Source of the DNA: Deferrisoma camini S3R1
Lineage (GTDB): Bacteria > Desulfobacterota > Deferrisomatia > Deferrisomatales > Deferrisomataceae
Assembly (NCBI RefSeq): GCF_000526155.1
Contig: NZ_JAFN01000001.1
Coordinates: 996,501 to 1,060,500, forward strand
Direction: 5' to 3'
DNA: 64,000 bases
The position numbers were made by a program, and so were the translations under genes. Under the pieces are notes generated by a model. It had not been told where the DNA came from. It did no database searches and saw nothing but the letters and a program-made list of their open reading frames with translations. Shown piece by piece: positions 6,356 through 14,676 of this stretch (within the stretch, counting starts at the first letter, position 1; every line of letters starts with the position of its first letter).

Positions 6356-8389
6356 TCAGTCGCCGGACGGCGCCAGGAAGAACGCCCCCTGGGCTTGGGC
6401 GCCGGAGGTGGCGTTCATCTGCAGGGCGTCGTCGTAGAGGGTGTCCGGATAGTAGGGGATCCGCTCGCCTGTTTCGGTGTCCACGGTGGCCGGGCTCAGC
6501 AGGAAGCTGTGGACGATGGGTTTGCCGGAAACGCCGTACTGGTAGGCACCGGCGACCGGCGCTGGCATGGTGGCGAAGTCCCCGCCGGCGATCGCCTCCG
6601 CGTCGATCGACGCCGGATCCACCTCGGTGATTTCGTCGATCCCGATGCCGCCGAGGAACGCGCGGCTGGCCACGTCGGTGACCACCGGGTCGTCGTAGGC
6701 GAACACGGCCAGCAGCTTGTCGGTGCCGTTGCTCTGTCCGATGCCCATGTAGGCCCCGTCCACCGGGTCCATGAGCCACTGGACGATGTTCAGGAACACG
6801 TAGTACTCGGTGGTGCCCTTGGTGAACCCAAGGCTCCCGACCAGGGCCTGGAGGTCCGGCAGGGAGCTGGAGTCCAGCACGTTGGCCAGGCCGGCTGACG
6901 GGCTGGAAAGGAGGATCTTCTCGGGGCGGTCGTCGGCGTTCAGGAACACCGAGCCGATGATCGAGCCCAGGGAGTGGGCCACGAACCGGGGCGAGGTGAG
7001 GTCGGCGTCACCGTCGCCGTCGAGGTCCACACCGTCTGGAGATTGGATCACGTCCATGGCCTCCCACAGGTCGATGGCGGCCTGGTACACGTTGGCCCGG
7101 TCGGCCAGGAGGTTTGCGCTGAAGAACTCCACCGCCTCTCCCGTGTCCTCGTCCACTACCTCACGGTCACCGTGGAACGGCGCGTCGATCGCAAAGGTGG
7201 CGAGACACGCCTTCGCCAGGGAGTTGGCCAGGGCGAAGGCGTCTTCTTTGCTCCGGCCCAGGCCGTGCTGGAACAGCACCGTGGTGTAGGGGCCGGAGCC
7301 GCAGGAAGCAGCCGAGGGAGTGAGAAGAACGAAGGGGACGTCGGTCCCGGTCGGTGTTTCCGCGGTCAGCGTGCTCAGGACCGGCGAGCTGAACTTCCCG
7401 AAGTACACGGATCCCAGCGCATCGTTGGGAACCAGCCCCGTGAGGCCTGCGCCCTCCCATACGACAGACGGCGGCAGGGCGACCGGCGTGGATCCGTAGG
7501 TCACCTCCTCCCCGGGCTGTTTCCACTGGAGGTCGTTGGCGAGGTCCGGCCAGAGGGTGCTCGCACCTTTGAACGTGGCCACGGTATCCCCGAACTGGTC
7601 GTAGGGGAGTTTCAGCGCGTCGGGTTGGCCGGCGCTCAAAGCCGCAGTGATCGAGGCCTCGTCCGCCAGTGTCAGGGTGGAGTCCGCGGTGTGGAAGGTC
7701 CAGAGCAGGAGCACGTCCCCCCGGCTCCATCTGAAGTTGCCCTCCAGGGCCGGGAACAGTTGGGCGTCGAACCCGGCCCGCAGGTCCTCGAGCCGTTCGA
7801 ACGCGGTTCCAACCAGGGACTCCTGGCTCTTCAGGGCGTTCATCACCGGGCTGGGCTCCACCGGGAACCCGTTCTCGTCGAGGAGCCCGGTCTTGATCGC
7901 CACCGCGTAGTACCCGCCCGCGGAGAACGGGGTTTTCGGCACCAGCTTGAGAACGCCGTCCTCCTCCACCGCCGTGAAGTCCGCCTGGGTGCGGGGGGCT
8001 TCCTGGGCATCCAAGCGGAACACGTACAGCTGCAGGGTGGACTCGTCCACGGCCCCCGACACCGGAATGGTGAGGAACATGTTGGGCGAGAGCCCCTGGA
8101 TCCCGAGGGCCTCGATCACCTGGGCCAGCTGAACCAGGGCCGGGTCGGCGTCGGCGTCGAGGCTGAGCTCCACCTCCGGGTCCCCATCGGCCAGCCAGAC
8201 CAGGTCGTTCGGGAGGGGCATGATCTCTTGGGTCGGGTCGTACAGGGCGGTGACCTTCGGGGTGCCCGCCGAGGTGGTCGGAGTGGGCGCGGGCTTTGGC
8301 GCGACGTTGTCGTCGGGCGGGGAGCCGCAGGCCGCGAGCGCCAGGGCCGCGGCAACGGGCAGGGCGAGCAACCGGACCGTTCGTCTCAT
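6356..8389 (-). CDS. VolA/Pla-1-cef-like surface lipoprotein (lyso)phospholipase
   Basis: This is a 677-residue lipoprotein precursor with lipobox LALAAC (Cys21) and a following Pro/Thr-rich linker. The N-terminal part resembles the virulence-factor lipase N-terminal domain (LPNDLVW, DADADPALVQ). The C-terminal half is an alpha/beta hydrolase with oxyanion turn HGLGRSKED, nucleophile elbow AHSLGS, a candidate Asp in VFAYDDPVV and a late GKPIVHSF histidine. In Vibrio cholerae, VolA is a surface lysophospholipase encoded beside fadL; the same pairing is seen here. The likely job is to free fatty acids from exogenous lipids for FadL and the beta-oxidation genes upstream. AAAGGAGGG lies before the ATG. 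A terminator separates it from the acyl-CoA dehydrogenase gene, so it should have its own promoter in 8390-8463. Confidence 0.82.
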   Translation of the reverse strand: MRRTVRLLALPVAAALALAACGSPPDDNVAPKPAPTPTTSAGTPKVTALYDPTQEIMPLPNDLVWLADGDPEVELSLDADADPALVQLAQVIEALGIQGLSPNMFLTIPVSGAVDESTLQLYVFRLDAQEAPRTQADFTAVEEDGVLKLVPKTPFSAGGYYAVAIKTGLLDENGFPVEPSPVMNALKSQESLVGTAFERLEDLRAGFDAQLFPALEGNFRWSRGDVLLLWTFHTADSTLTLADEASITAALSAGQPDALKLPYDQFGDTVATFKGASTLWPDLANDLQWKQPGEEVTYGSTPVALPPSVVWEGAGLTGLVPNDALGSVYFGKFSSPVLSTLTAETPTGTDVPFVLLTPSAASCGSGPYTTVLFQHGLGRSKEDAFALANSLAKACLATFAIDAPFHGDREVVDEDTGEAVEFFSANLLADRANVYQAAIDLWEAMDVIQSPDGVDLDGDGDADLTSPRFVAHSLGSIIGSVFLNADDRPEKILLSSPSAGLANVLDSSSLPDLQALVGSLGFTKGTTEYYVFLNIVQWLMDPVDGAYMGIGQSNGTDKLLAVFAYDDPVVTDVASRAFLGGIGIDEITEVDPASIDAEAIAGGDFATMPAPVAGAYQYGVSGKPIVHSFLLSPATVDTETGERIPYYPDTLYDDALQMNATSGAQAQGAFFLAPSGD

Positions 8390-8463
8390 GGAACCCTCCT
8401 TTGTGTAAGAGTGGTGAACGGGCCTTTGTGTCTTGTAAACGATGTTTGAGGCCAGAATCCAGC

Positions 8464-8501
8464 AAAAAAAGGGGAGGAGCCGGATTGGGTCCGGCCCCTC
8501 C
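8464..8501 (-). terminator. Terminator of the beta-oxidation operon
   Basis: Read on the minus strand, a 12-bp stem (GGAGGGGCCGGA / TCCGGCTCCTCC, one mismatch) is followed by a run of seven T. It lies 11 bases after the acyl-CoA dehydrogenase stop. Confidence 0.85.
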
Positions 8502-8512
8502 GTCGTGAGGGT

Positions 8513-10285
8513 TTACCAGATCACGCGCTCCATCTCCACCAGTTTGGTGGCGATGGTCTCCCGGGCGGCCACCAGGTTGGCGGGGGTGCGGCGCACCAGC
8601 CGGCGAAGGGCCGCCAGCATGGTCATCAGGGTGTCGCCTTCCTCGATGCCGGCCAGGGCCTCCCGGGCCGTGGCCTCGGCCGTGGTCACGGCCTCCTCGC
8701 ACACGATCCGGGCCGCGGCGATCGGCAGGGCCAGCTTGTCCTCGCCGCGCGTGGCCGCATCCTTGAGCACCCGCAGCACGGTGGACTCGGCCGCGTAGGC
8801 CTGGATCGCCAGGTCGGCGATCCGCAGCAGCACGTTCTGCTGCTCGGCCAGCCCCTTGCCGAACTTCTGGGCCGCCACGCCGGCCACGAACAGGCAGATC
8901 TTCTTGAGGTTGGCCACGAGCCGCTTCTCGGCGTCCAGCAGGCCCAGGTCCGCGTCCATGTCCAGGCTGGGGATGCCCATCAGCTCTTCCTGCAGGGCCT
9001 GGGCCGCCTGGAACAGGGGCACCTCGCCCTTCATGGCCTTCCGCAGCAGCATGCCCGGAACCAGGAGCCGGTTGATCTCGTTGGTGCCCTCGAAGATCCG
9101 GTTGATCCGGCTGTCCCGGTAGAACCGCTCGGCCGGGTACTCGGCACAGTAGCCGTAGCCGCCGTAGGTCTGCACGGTCTGGTCCACCACGTAGTCCAGC
9201 ACCTCGGAGCCGAACACCTTCACGATGGCACACTCGACGCTGTACTCCTCGATGGCCTGGAGGGCGGCCTCGTCGTGGCCCCCGCCGCTCAGGGACAGGA
9301 GCTGGTCGATCAGGCCCACGGTCCGGTACACCGTGGACTCGGCCGCGTAGGTGCGGGCGTACATCTCGGCCAGCTTCTCCCGGATGGCCCCGAACTCGGC
9401 CAGACGCCGGCCGAACTGCTTGCGCTCCAGGGCGTAGGCCAGGGCGTGCTCCAGGGACCGCTTGGAGCTGCCCACGGCGCCGGCGCCCAGCTTGAACCGC
9501 CCGATGTTCAGGATGTTGAAGGCGATCTTGTGGCCCTTGCCGATCTCGCCGATCACGTTCTCCACCGGCACCTTGGCGTCCTCGAAGATCACCGTGGTGG
9601 TGGAGGAGCCGTGGATTCCCATCTTGTGCTCTTCGGGCCCGATCTTGAGGCCCGGGGTGTCCTTGTCGAGCACGAACCCGGTGAACTGCTCGCCGTCGAT
9701 CTTGGCGAACACGGTGAACACGTCGGCGAACCCGCCGTTGGTGATGAACTGCTTGGTGCCGTTCAGGATGTAGTGCTTGCCGTCCTCACTGAGCACCGCC
9801 TTGGTCCGGATGGACAGGGCGTCGGACCCGGCCGTGGGCTCGGTGAGGCAGTAGCACCCCACCAGGGACCCGTCCGCCAGGCCGGGCAGGTACTTCTTCT
9901 TGAGCTCCTCGGTTCCGTAGTACACCAGGGGCAGGGTGCCGATGCCCACATGGGCCCCGAACGCCACGGAGAACGAGCCCTGGCCCGACATGTTCTCGGT
10001 CACGAGCGCGCTGGAGGCCTTGTCGAGGCCCAGCCCGCCGTACTCCTCGGGCACGTCGGCCATCAGCAGGCCCAGCTCGCCCGCCTTGCGCAGGAGCTCG
10101 GGCACCACCCCGGGCTTCTTCTCCTCGATCTCGTCGTTGCGGGGGATCACCTCGTTGTCGATGAAATCCCGCGCCGTCTTGGCGAACTGGAGCTGCTCCG
10201 AGGTGAAGTCCTCGGGGGTGAACACCTCCTCCGGGGTGGTCTCGCGGACCAGGAAGCTGCCGCCCTTGACGTAGTTCTCGCTCAT
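8513..10285 (-). CDS. Acyl-CoA dehydrogenase (FadE-type, with C-terminal extension)
   Basis: The 590-residue protein has an ACAD core: N-terminal helical domain from about 30, the FAD-side motif CYCLTEPTAGSDALS, middle beta domain, and C-terminal domain with QTYGGYGYCAEYPAERFYRD and FEGTNEINR. The Glu in GTNEI is the usual position of the alpha-proton-abstracting base in many ACADs. About 170 further residues form a helical extension, as in VLCAD/ACAD9-like enzymes. It would oxidise acyl-CoA to enoyl-CoA with electrons passing to ETF. The start is ATG after GGGAGGA. It is the last gene of the fadD-led operon, 28 bp after the thiolase. Confidence 0.93.
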   Translation of the reverse strand: MSENYVKGGSFLVRETTPEEVFTPEDFTSEQLQFAKTARDFIDNEVIPRNDEIEEKKPGVVPELLRKAGELGLLMADVPEEYGGLGLDKASSALVTENMSGQGSFSVAFGAHVGIGTLPLVYYGTEELKKKYLPGLADGSLVGCYCLTEPTAGSDALSIRTKAVLSEDGKHYILNGTKQFITNGGFADVFTVFAKIDGEQFTGFVLDKDTPGLKIGPEEHKMGIHGSSTTTVIFEDAKVPVENVIGEIGKGHKIAFNILNIGRFKLGAGAVGSSKRSLEHALAYALERKQFGRRLAEFGAIREKLAEMYARTYAAESTVYRTVGLIDQLLSLSGGGHDEAALQAIEEYSVECAIVKVFGSEVLDYVVDQTVQTYGGYGYCAEYPAERFYRDSRINRIFEGTNEINRLLVPGMLLRKAMKGEVPLFQAAQALQEELMGIPSLDMDADLGLLDAEKRLVANLKKICLFVAGVAAQKFGKGLAEQQNVLLRIADLAIQAYAAESTVLRVLKDAATRGEDKLALPIAAARIVCEEAVTTAEATAREALAGIEEGDTLMTMLAALRRLVRRTPANLVAARETIATKLVEMERVIW

Positions 10286-10313
10286 GGTCGAATCCTCCCT
10301 CTCGATCGGCTGG

Positions 10314-11498
10314 CTAACGCTGGAGATTCTCGAAGATGCCGGCGGCGCCCATGCCGCCTCCGATGCACATGCTCACGATGCCGTACCGGGCCTTGCGCCG
10401 CTTCATCTCGTGGAGCAGGGTGGCCGTGAGCTTCGCCCCGGTGCACCCCAGGGGGTGGCCCAGGGCGATGGCCCCGCCGTTCACGTTGACGATCTCCGGG
10501 TCGATCCCGAGCTCCCGCACCACGTACAGGCTCTGGCTGGCGAAGGCCTCGTTGAGCTCCACCAGGTCGATGTCCTTGAGCCCGAGGCCGGCCACCTTCA
10601 GGGCCTTGGGAATGGCCACCACCGGCCCGATGCCCATGACCGCCGGGTCCACGCCGCCCACGCCGAACGACACGAACCGGGCCAGGGGCTCCAGGCCCAG
10701 GGCCTGGGCCTTGTCGGCGCTCATCACCACCGAGATGGCCGCGCCGTCCGACATCTGGCTCGAGTTGCCGGCCGTGACCGACCCGCCCTGGCGGAACACC
10801 GGCTTCAGCTTGGCCAGCCCCTCCAGGGAGGTGTTGCGGCGGGGGCCCTCGTCCTTGGCGTGGACGAACGAGGTCTCCTCGGGCTTTCCGTTCCTGCCGG
10901 GCCGGTACCGGGTCACCGGCACGGGCACCAGTTCCTCGTCGAACCGACCGGCATCCTGGGCCGCCAGGGCCTTCTGGTGGCTGGCCAGGGCGAAGGCGTC
11001 CTGGTCCTCGCGGCTGATGCCGTAGCGCTCGGCCACGTTCTCGGCCGTGAGCCCCATGTTCAGGTACGAGTCGGGCACGCTCTGCACCAGGTCGGGGTTC
11101 ACCATGATCTTGTTGCCGGTCATGGGGACCCGGGTCATGCTCTCCACCCCGCCGGCCAGGACCACCTCGGCCATGCCGGTCATCACGGCCTGGGCCGCCA
11201 TGGCGATGGTCTGGAGGCCGGAGGAGCAGAACCGGTTCACGGTCTGCCCCGGCACGGTGTCGGGAAGCCCCGCCAACAGCAGGGCCAAGCGGGCCACGTT
11301 GAGCCCCTGCTCGGCCTCGGGGAACGCGCACCCCAGGATCACGTCGTCGATCTCGGCCGGGTCCAGGGCGGGCACCCGCTCCAGGGCCCCCTTGATGGCC
11401 ACGGCCGCCAGGTCGTCGGGCCGCACGGTGGACAGGGCCCCCTTGAAGGCCTTGCCCACCGGCGTGCGCACGCTCGAAACGATCACTGCCTCACGCAT
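10314..11498 (-). CDS. fadA: Acetyl-CoA C-acyltransferase (3-ketoacyl-CoA thiolase)
   Basis: The 394-residue protein has all thiolase landmarks: nucleophile Cys in [11 protein letters not shown] (about 91), [16 protein letters not shown] with the catalytic His, and the second Cys in [12 protein letters not shown] near the C-terminus. It cleaves 3-ketoacyl-CoA with CoA to acetyl-CoA and a shortened acyl-CoA. Its position between the FadN-type fusion and the acyl-CoA dehydrogenase gives a complete beta-oxidation spiral. AAGGAG precedes the ATG; a 7-bp tandem repeat array begins about 13 bases upstream of the start. Confidence 0.95.
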   Translation of the reverse strand: MREAVIVSSVRTPVGKAFKGALSTVRPDDLAAVAIKGALERVPALDPAEIDDVILGCAFPEAEQGLNVARLALLLAGLPDTVPGQTVNRFCSSGLQTIAMAAQAVMTGMAEVVLAGGVESMTRVPMTGNKIMVNPDLVQSVPDSYLNMGLTAENVAERYGISREDQDAFALASHQKALAAQDAGRFDEELVPVPVTRYRPGRNGKPEETSFVHAKDEGPRRNTSLEGLAKLKPVFRQGGSVTAGNSSQMSDGAAISVVMSADKAQALGLEPLARFVSFGVGGVDPAVMGIGPVVAIPKALKVAGLGLKDIDLVELNEAFASQSLYVVRELGIDPEIVNVNGGAIALGHPLGCTGAKLTATLLHEMKRRKARYGIVSMCIGGGMGAAGIFENLQR

Positions 11499-11511
11499 GG
11501 ATGATCTCCTT

Positions 11512-11599
11512 CTAGAAACTAGAGGCTAGAGACTAGAAACTAGATCTCTGGTTCAAACAGTCCGGAGCCTTCCAGCTTTCTAGCCTTCCAGCCTTGTTC
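11512..11599. repeat. Two short tandem arrays (7-mer CTAGARR, 8-mer YTTYYAGC)
   Basis: Five 7-mers, CTAGAAA/CTAGAGG/CTAGAGA/CTAGAAA/CTAGATC, occupy 11512-11546. Three and a half 8-mers, CCTTCCAG/CTTTCTAG/CCTTCCAG/CCTTGTTC, occupy 11568-11599. The second array runs directly into the TGA of the fadN-type gene on the minus strand. Units differ mainly by C/T or A/G exchanges. Confidence 0.85.
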
Positions 11600-14003
11600 A
11601 GTTCCGCAGGGGCTTTCCGGTCTTCAGGATGTGCTGGATCCGCTCCAGGGTCTTGCGCTGGGCGCACAGCTCCACGAAGCCGCGCCGCTCCAGCTCGAGC
11701 AGGTAGTCCTCGGTGACCTCGGTGCCGGCGTCCACCTCGCCGCCGCACAGCACCCAGCCCACCTTCTCGCCCACCACGGCGTCGTACTCGGTGATGAACC
11801 GGCCGCTCTTCATGTTGTGGAGCATGGACCGGATGTTCGCCAGGCCGTCCCGGCCGAGCACCTTCACGGTCTCGGGCCGGGTCAGGGGCTGCCACCCGGT
11901 CTCCAGCAGGTCCAGGGCGGCCCGCTTGGCGTCGTGGATCAGGTGCTCCCGGTTCAGGGTGATCCGGTCGCCCTGGCGCAGGAACCCCAGGTCAAACGCC
12001 TCCCGGGCGCTCAGGCTGACCTTAGCCATGCCGATGGCCTCGAACGCCTTGCGCACGAACGGCATGGGGTCGGCGCCGGTGCCCTCGGGGTACCGGCTCA
12101 TCCAGCGCAGGAGCAGCTCCTTGGTGCCACCGCCCGCGGGCAGCAGGCCCACGCCCACCTCCACGAGCCCCATGTAGGTCTCGAGGCTGGCCTGGACCCG
12201 GTGGCTGTGGAGCACCACCTCGGCCCCGCCGCCCAGCACGCGGCCGAACGGGGCGGCCACCACGGGCACCGGCGCGTATTTGAGGGCCATGGTGGCGTTC
12301 TGGAAGGCGCGCACCATGGCGTCGATCTCGGGCAGGTTGCCCTCCAGGGCCTCGAACAGGAGCATCATCAGGTTGGCGCCCACCGAGAAGTTCTCGCCCT
12401 GGTTGCCCACCACCAGCGCGTCGAACCGGGTGCCGGCCTCGGCCATGGCCTTGTGGATCGCCTGCATGATGCCGCCGCCGATGGCGTTCATCTTGGAGTG
12501 GAACTCCAGGCAGGCCACGCCGTCGCCCAGGTCGATCAGGCTGGCCTCGGGGTTGCGATACCACTCCCGCTCGATGCGCTTGAGGTCGGCCAGAATCACC
12601 ACCCGCGGCCGGGCCTCCAGGGGCACGTGGGCCTTGCGCACGGGGTCCCAGACCTTCACGTCCAGGCCCTCGCGCACGTAGAAGCTCGGGGTGTCGGACC
12701 GGGCCAGGGCCACGATGCCCTCGGGCACGTCACGGCCCTCGGCCTGCATCCGCTCCACGGTCTTCTTCACGCCCAGGGCGTCCCAGATCTCGAACGGGCC
12801 GATCTCCCAGCCGAACCCCCAGCGCATGGCCCGGTCCACGCTCGCGACGTCGTCGGCCACGTCGGGGATCCGCCGGGCCGCGTACAGGAGCGTCTCGGCC
12901 GTGACGTCCCAGGCGAACGTGCCGGCCGGGCCCTTGTCGAACACCAGCCGGGCCACCCGGGCCCCGGGCTCCTCGATGTTCTTGACCTCGGCGAGCACCG
13001 GGAAGTTCGCCTTTTCCTTGGGCCGGTACTCCAGGGTGGCGGGGTCGATGACCAGGATGGTCTTTTTGCCGTCCTCCTTGACCCGCTTGTAGAAGCCGGC
13101 CTTGGCCTTCATGCCCAGCAGGCCCTTCTCGATCATGCTGCCGAGCCAGGCCGGGATCTCGAACACCTCGCGGCGCTCGTCGTCGGGCGCGCCCTCGTAC
13201 TGGGTGCGGGCCACGTGGGCGAGCACGTCGAGCCCCACCAGGTCGGCCGTGCGGAACGTGGCCGACTTGGGCCGGGCCAGGGCCGTGCCGGTCAGGGCGT
13301 CCACCTGCTCCACGGTGAGGCCGTGCTTCTCCATGGCCCGCAGGGTGTAGAGCATCGAGAAGATCCCGATGCGGTTGGCGATGAAGTTGGGGGTGTCCTT
13401 GGCGAACACCACCCCCTTGCCGAGGCGCTTCTCGGCGAAGGCCGCGAACTCCCGCAAGAGCCCCGCGTCCGTGGTCTGGGCGGGAATCAGCTCGAGCAGG
13501 TGCATGTACCGGGGGGGGTTGAAGAAATGGGTCCCGAAGAACCGCGGCCGCAGGGCCTCGGGGAGCGCCTCGGCCATGGCGTTCACCGAGAGCCCCGAGG
13601 TGTTGGTGGTGAGCAGGGCCCCCTCTTTGAGGTGGGGGGCCACCCGCTCGAACAGGGAGACCTTGATGTCGAGCCGTTCGACCACGGCCTCCACCACCCA
13701 GTCCACGTCCGCGAGCTTGTCGAGGTCGTCCTCGAAGTTGCCCGGGGTCACGAGCCGGCCGAGGGACCTGTGGGCGAACGCGGCCGGCTTGGCCTTGAGG
13801 GCGTTCTCCAGGCCCTTGCGCGCGAACCGGTTTCGCACCTCGGGGGAGTCCAGGGTCAGGCCCTTCTTCTTCTCGTCGTCGGTGAGCTCCTTGGGCACGA
13901 TGTCCAGGAGCAGGGTGGGGATGCCGGCGTTGGCCAGGTGGGCCGCGATGGCGCTTCCCATCACGCCGGCACCGAGCACGGCAGCCTTACGGATTGGGGG
14001 CAT
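11598..14003 (-). CDS. fadN: 3-hydroxyacyl-CoA dehydrogenase / enoyl-CoA hydratase fusion, FadN type
   Basis: The 801-residue protein starts with the 3-hydroxyacyl-CoA dehydrogenase Rossmann domain (AAVLGAGVMGSAIAAHLA, about 7-24) and carries its C-terminal helical domains to roughly residue 420. The enoyl-CoA hydratase/crotonase-like domain is C-terminal (from about 485; GNQGENFSVGANL, GGGAEVVLHSHRVQ, LLPAGGGTKELL). This order is the reverse of E. coli FadB and matches Bacillus FadN (about 790 residues). It performs the hydration and NAD-dependent oxidation steps of beta-oxidation. AAAGGAGG precedes the ATG. Its TGA abuts an 8-bp tandem repeat array. Confidence 0.93.
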   Translation of the reverse strand: MPPIRKAAVLGAGVMGSAIAAHLANAGIPTLLLDIVPKELTDDEKKKGLTLDSPEVRNRFARKGLENALKAKPAAFAHRSLGRLVTPGNFEDDLDKLADVDWVVEAVVERLDIKVSLFERVAPHLKEGALLTTNTSGLSVNAMAEALPEALRPRFFGTHFFNPPRYMHLLELIPAQTTDAGLLREFAAFAEKRLGKGVVFAKDTPNFIANRIGIFSMLYTLRAMEKHGLTVEQVDALTGTALARPKSATFRTADLVGLDVLAHVARTQYEGAPDDERREVFEIPAWLGSMIEKGLLGMKAKAGFYKRVKEDGKKTILVIDPATLEYRPKEKANFPVLAEVKNIEEPGARVARLVFDKGPAGTFAWDVTAETLLYAARRIPDVADDVASVDRAMRWGFGWEIGPFEIWDALGVKKTVERMQAEGRDVPEGIVALARSDTPSFYVREGLDVKVWDPVRKAHVPLEARPRVVILADLKRIEREWYRNPEASLIDLGDGVACLEFHSKMNAIGGGIMQAIHKAMAEAGTRFDALVVGNQGENFSVGANLMMLLFEALEGNLPEIDAMVRAFQNATMALKYAPVPVVAAPFGRVLGGGAEVVLHSHRVQASLETYMGLVEVGVGLLPAGGGTKELLLRWMSRYPEGTGADPMPFVRKAFEAIGMAKVSLSAREAFDLGFLRQGDRITLNREHLIHDAKRAALDLLETGWQPLTRPETVKVLGRDGLANIRSMLHNMKSGRFITEYDAVVGEKVGWVLCGGEVDAGTEVTEDYLLELERRGFVELCAQRKTLERIQHILKTGKPLRN

Positions 14004-14064
14004 GGCAACTACCTCCTTTCGACGGGGTCGTCGGAAAACAAGCCCCTCGCCCGGATGGAACGGT

Positions 14065-14673
14065 TCATTCGGAGCGAGAGGGTGCGCGGATGCCGTTCAG
14101 GATCAGGTCGATGATCGGATCGGCCTTGGGCTTGAGGGGCCCCCGCCGGGGGTTGAGGACCCAGGCCGACACCGTCTCGTCGATGGTGCCGAACAGGGCC
14201 CGGCGCATCACCCGGGTGGGGATGTCGGTGCGCACCAGGCCCGCCGACTTGGCCTCGTCCAGGACCTCTTCGATCTTCCGGGCGTAGGCCCGCAGGGGGC
14301 CGGCGATGGCCTGGCGGATCGACGCATCGGGCTGGCGCAGTTGGAGCTGGAGGAACGCGGCCAGCTCCGGGTCCCGCTCCATCACCTCCAGGTGACGTTC
14401 CACCAGGCAGCGGATCTTTTCGAGGGGGTCGCCGAGGGAGGCCAGGTCCTGGTCCAGCTCCTCGAGGATGCCCTGCAGGACGTGCCGGAACGCGCAGACC
14501 AGCAGGTCCTCCTTGCCCTTGAAGTACAGGTAGATCGTGCCGTCGGCCACGCCGGCCTCCCGGGCCACCTGGGCCACGGTGCACTGGTGGTACCCGTGCC
14601 GACTGAAGGCCCGGACCGCGGCCTCCAGGATCTGGCGCTCCCGTTCGGCCTTGCGCTGGTTCGCAGCGGCCAC
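14065..14673 (-). CDS. TetR-family regulator of fatty acid degradation (FadR-like)
   Basis: The 202-residue protein has the TetR helix-turn-helix near residues 14-60 (QILEAAVRAFSRHGYHQCTV, VAREAGVADGTIYLYFKGKE). The C-terminal ligand domain resembles Bacillus-type FadR, which releases DNA when it binds long-chain acyl-CoA. Start is GTG 14673, three bases after the fadD stop and with GAGGAGGG as ribosome site, so it is cotranscribed with fadD. The palindrome at 16483-16498, at the head of this operon, is the FadR-box type and is the probable target. This gives negative autoregulation with induction by acyl-CoA (inference). Confidence 0.85.
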   Translation of the reverse strand: MAAANQRKAERERQILEAAVRAFSRHGYHQCTVAQVAREAGVADGTIYLYFKGKEDLLVCAFRHVLQGILEELDQDLASLGDPLEKIRCLVERHLEVMERDPELAAFLQLQLRQPDASIRQAIAGPLRAYARKIEEVLDEAKSAGLVRTDIPTRVMRRALFGTIDETVSAWVLNPRRGPLKPKADPIIDLILNGIRAPSRSE

Positions 14674-14676
14674 CCC

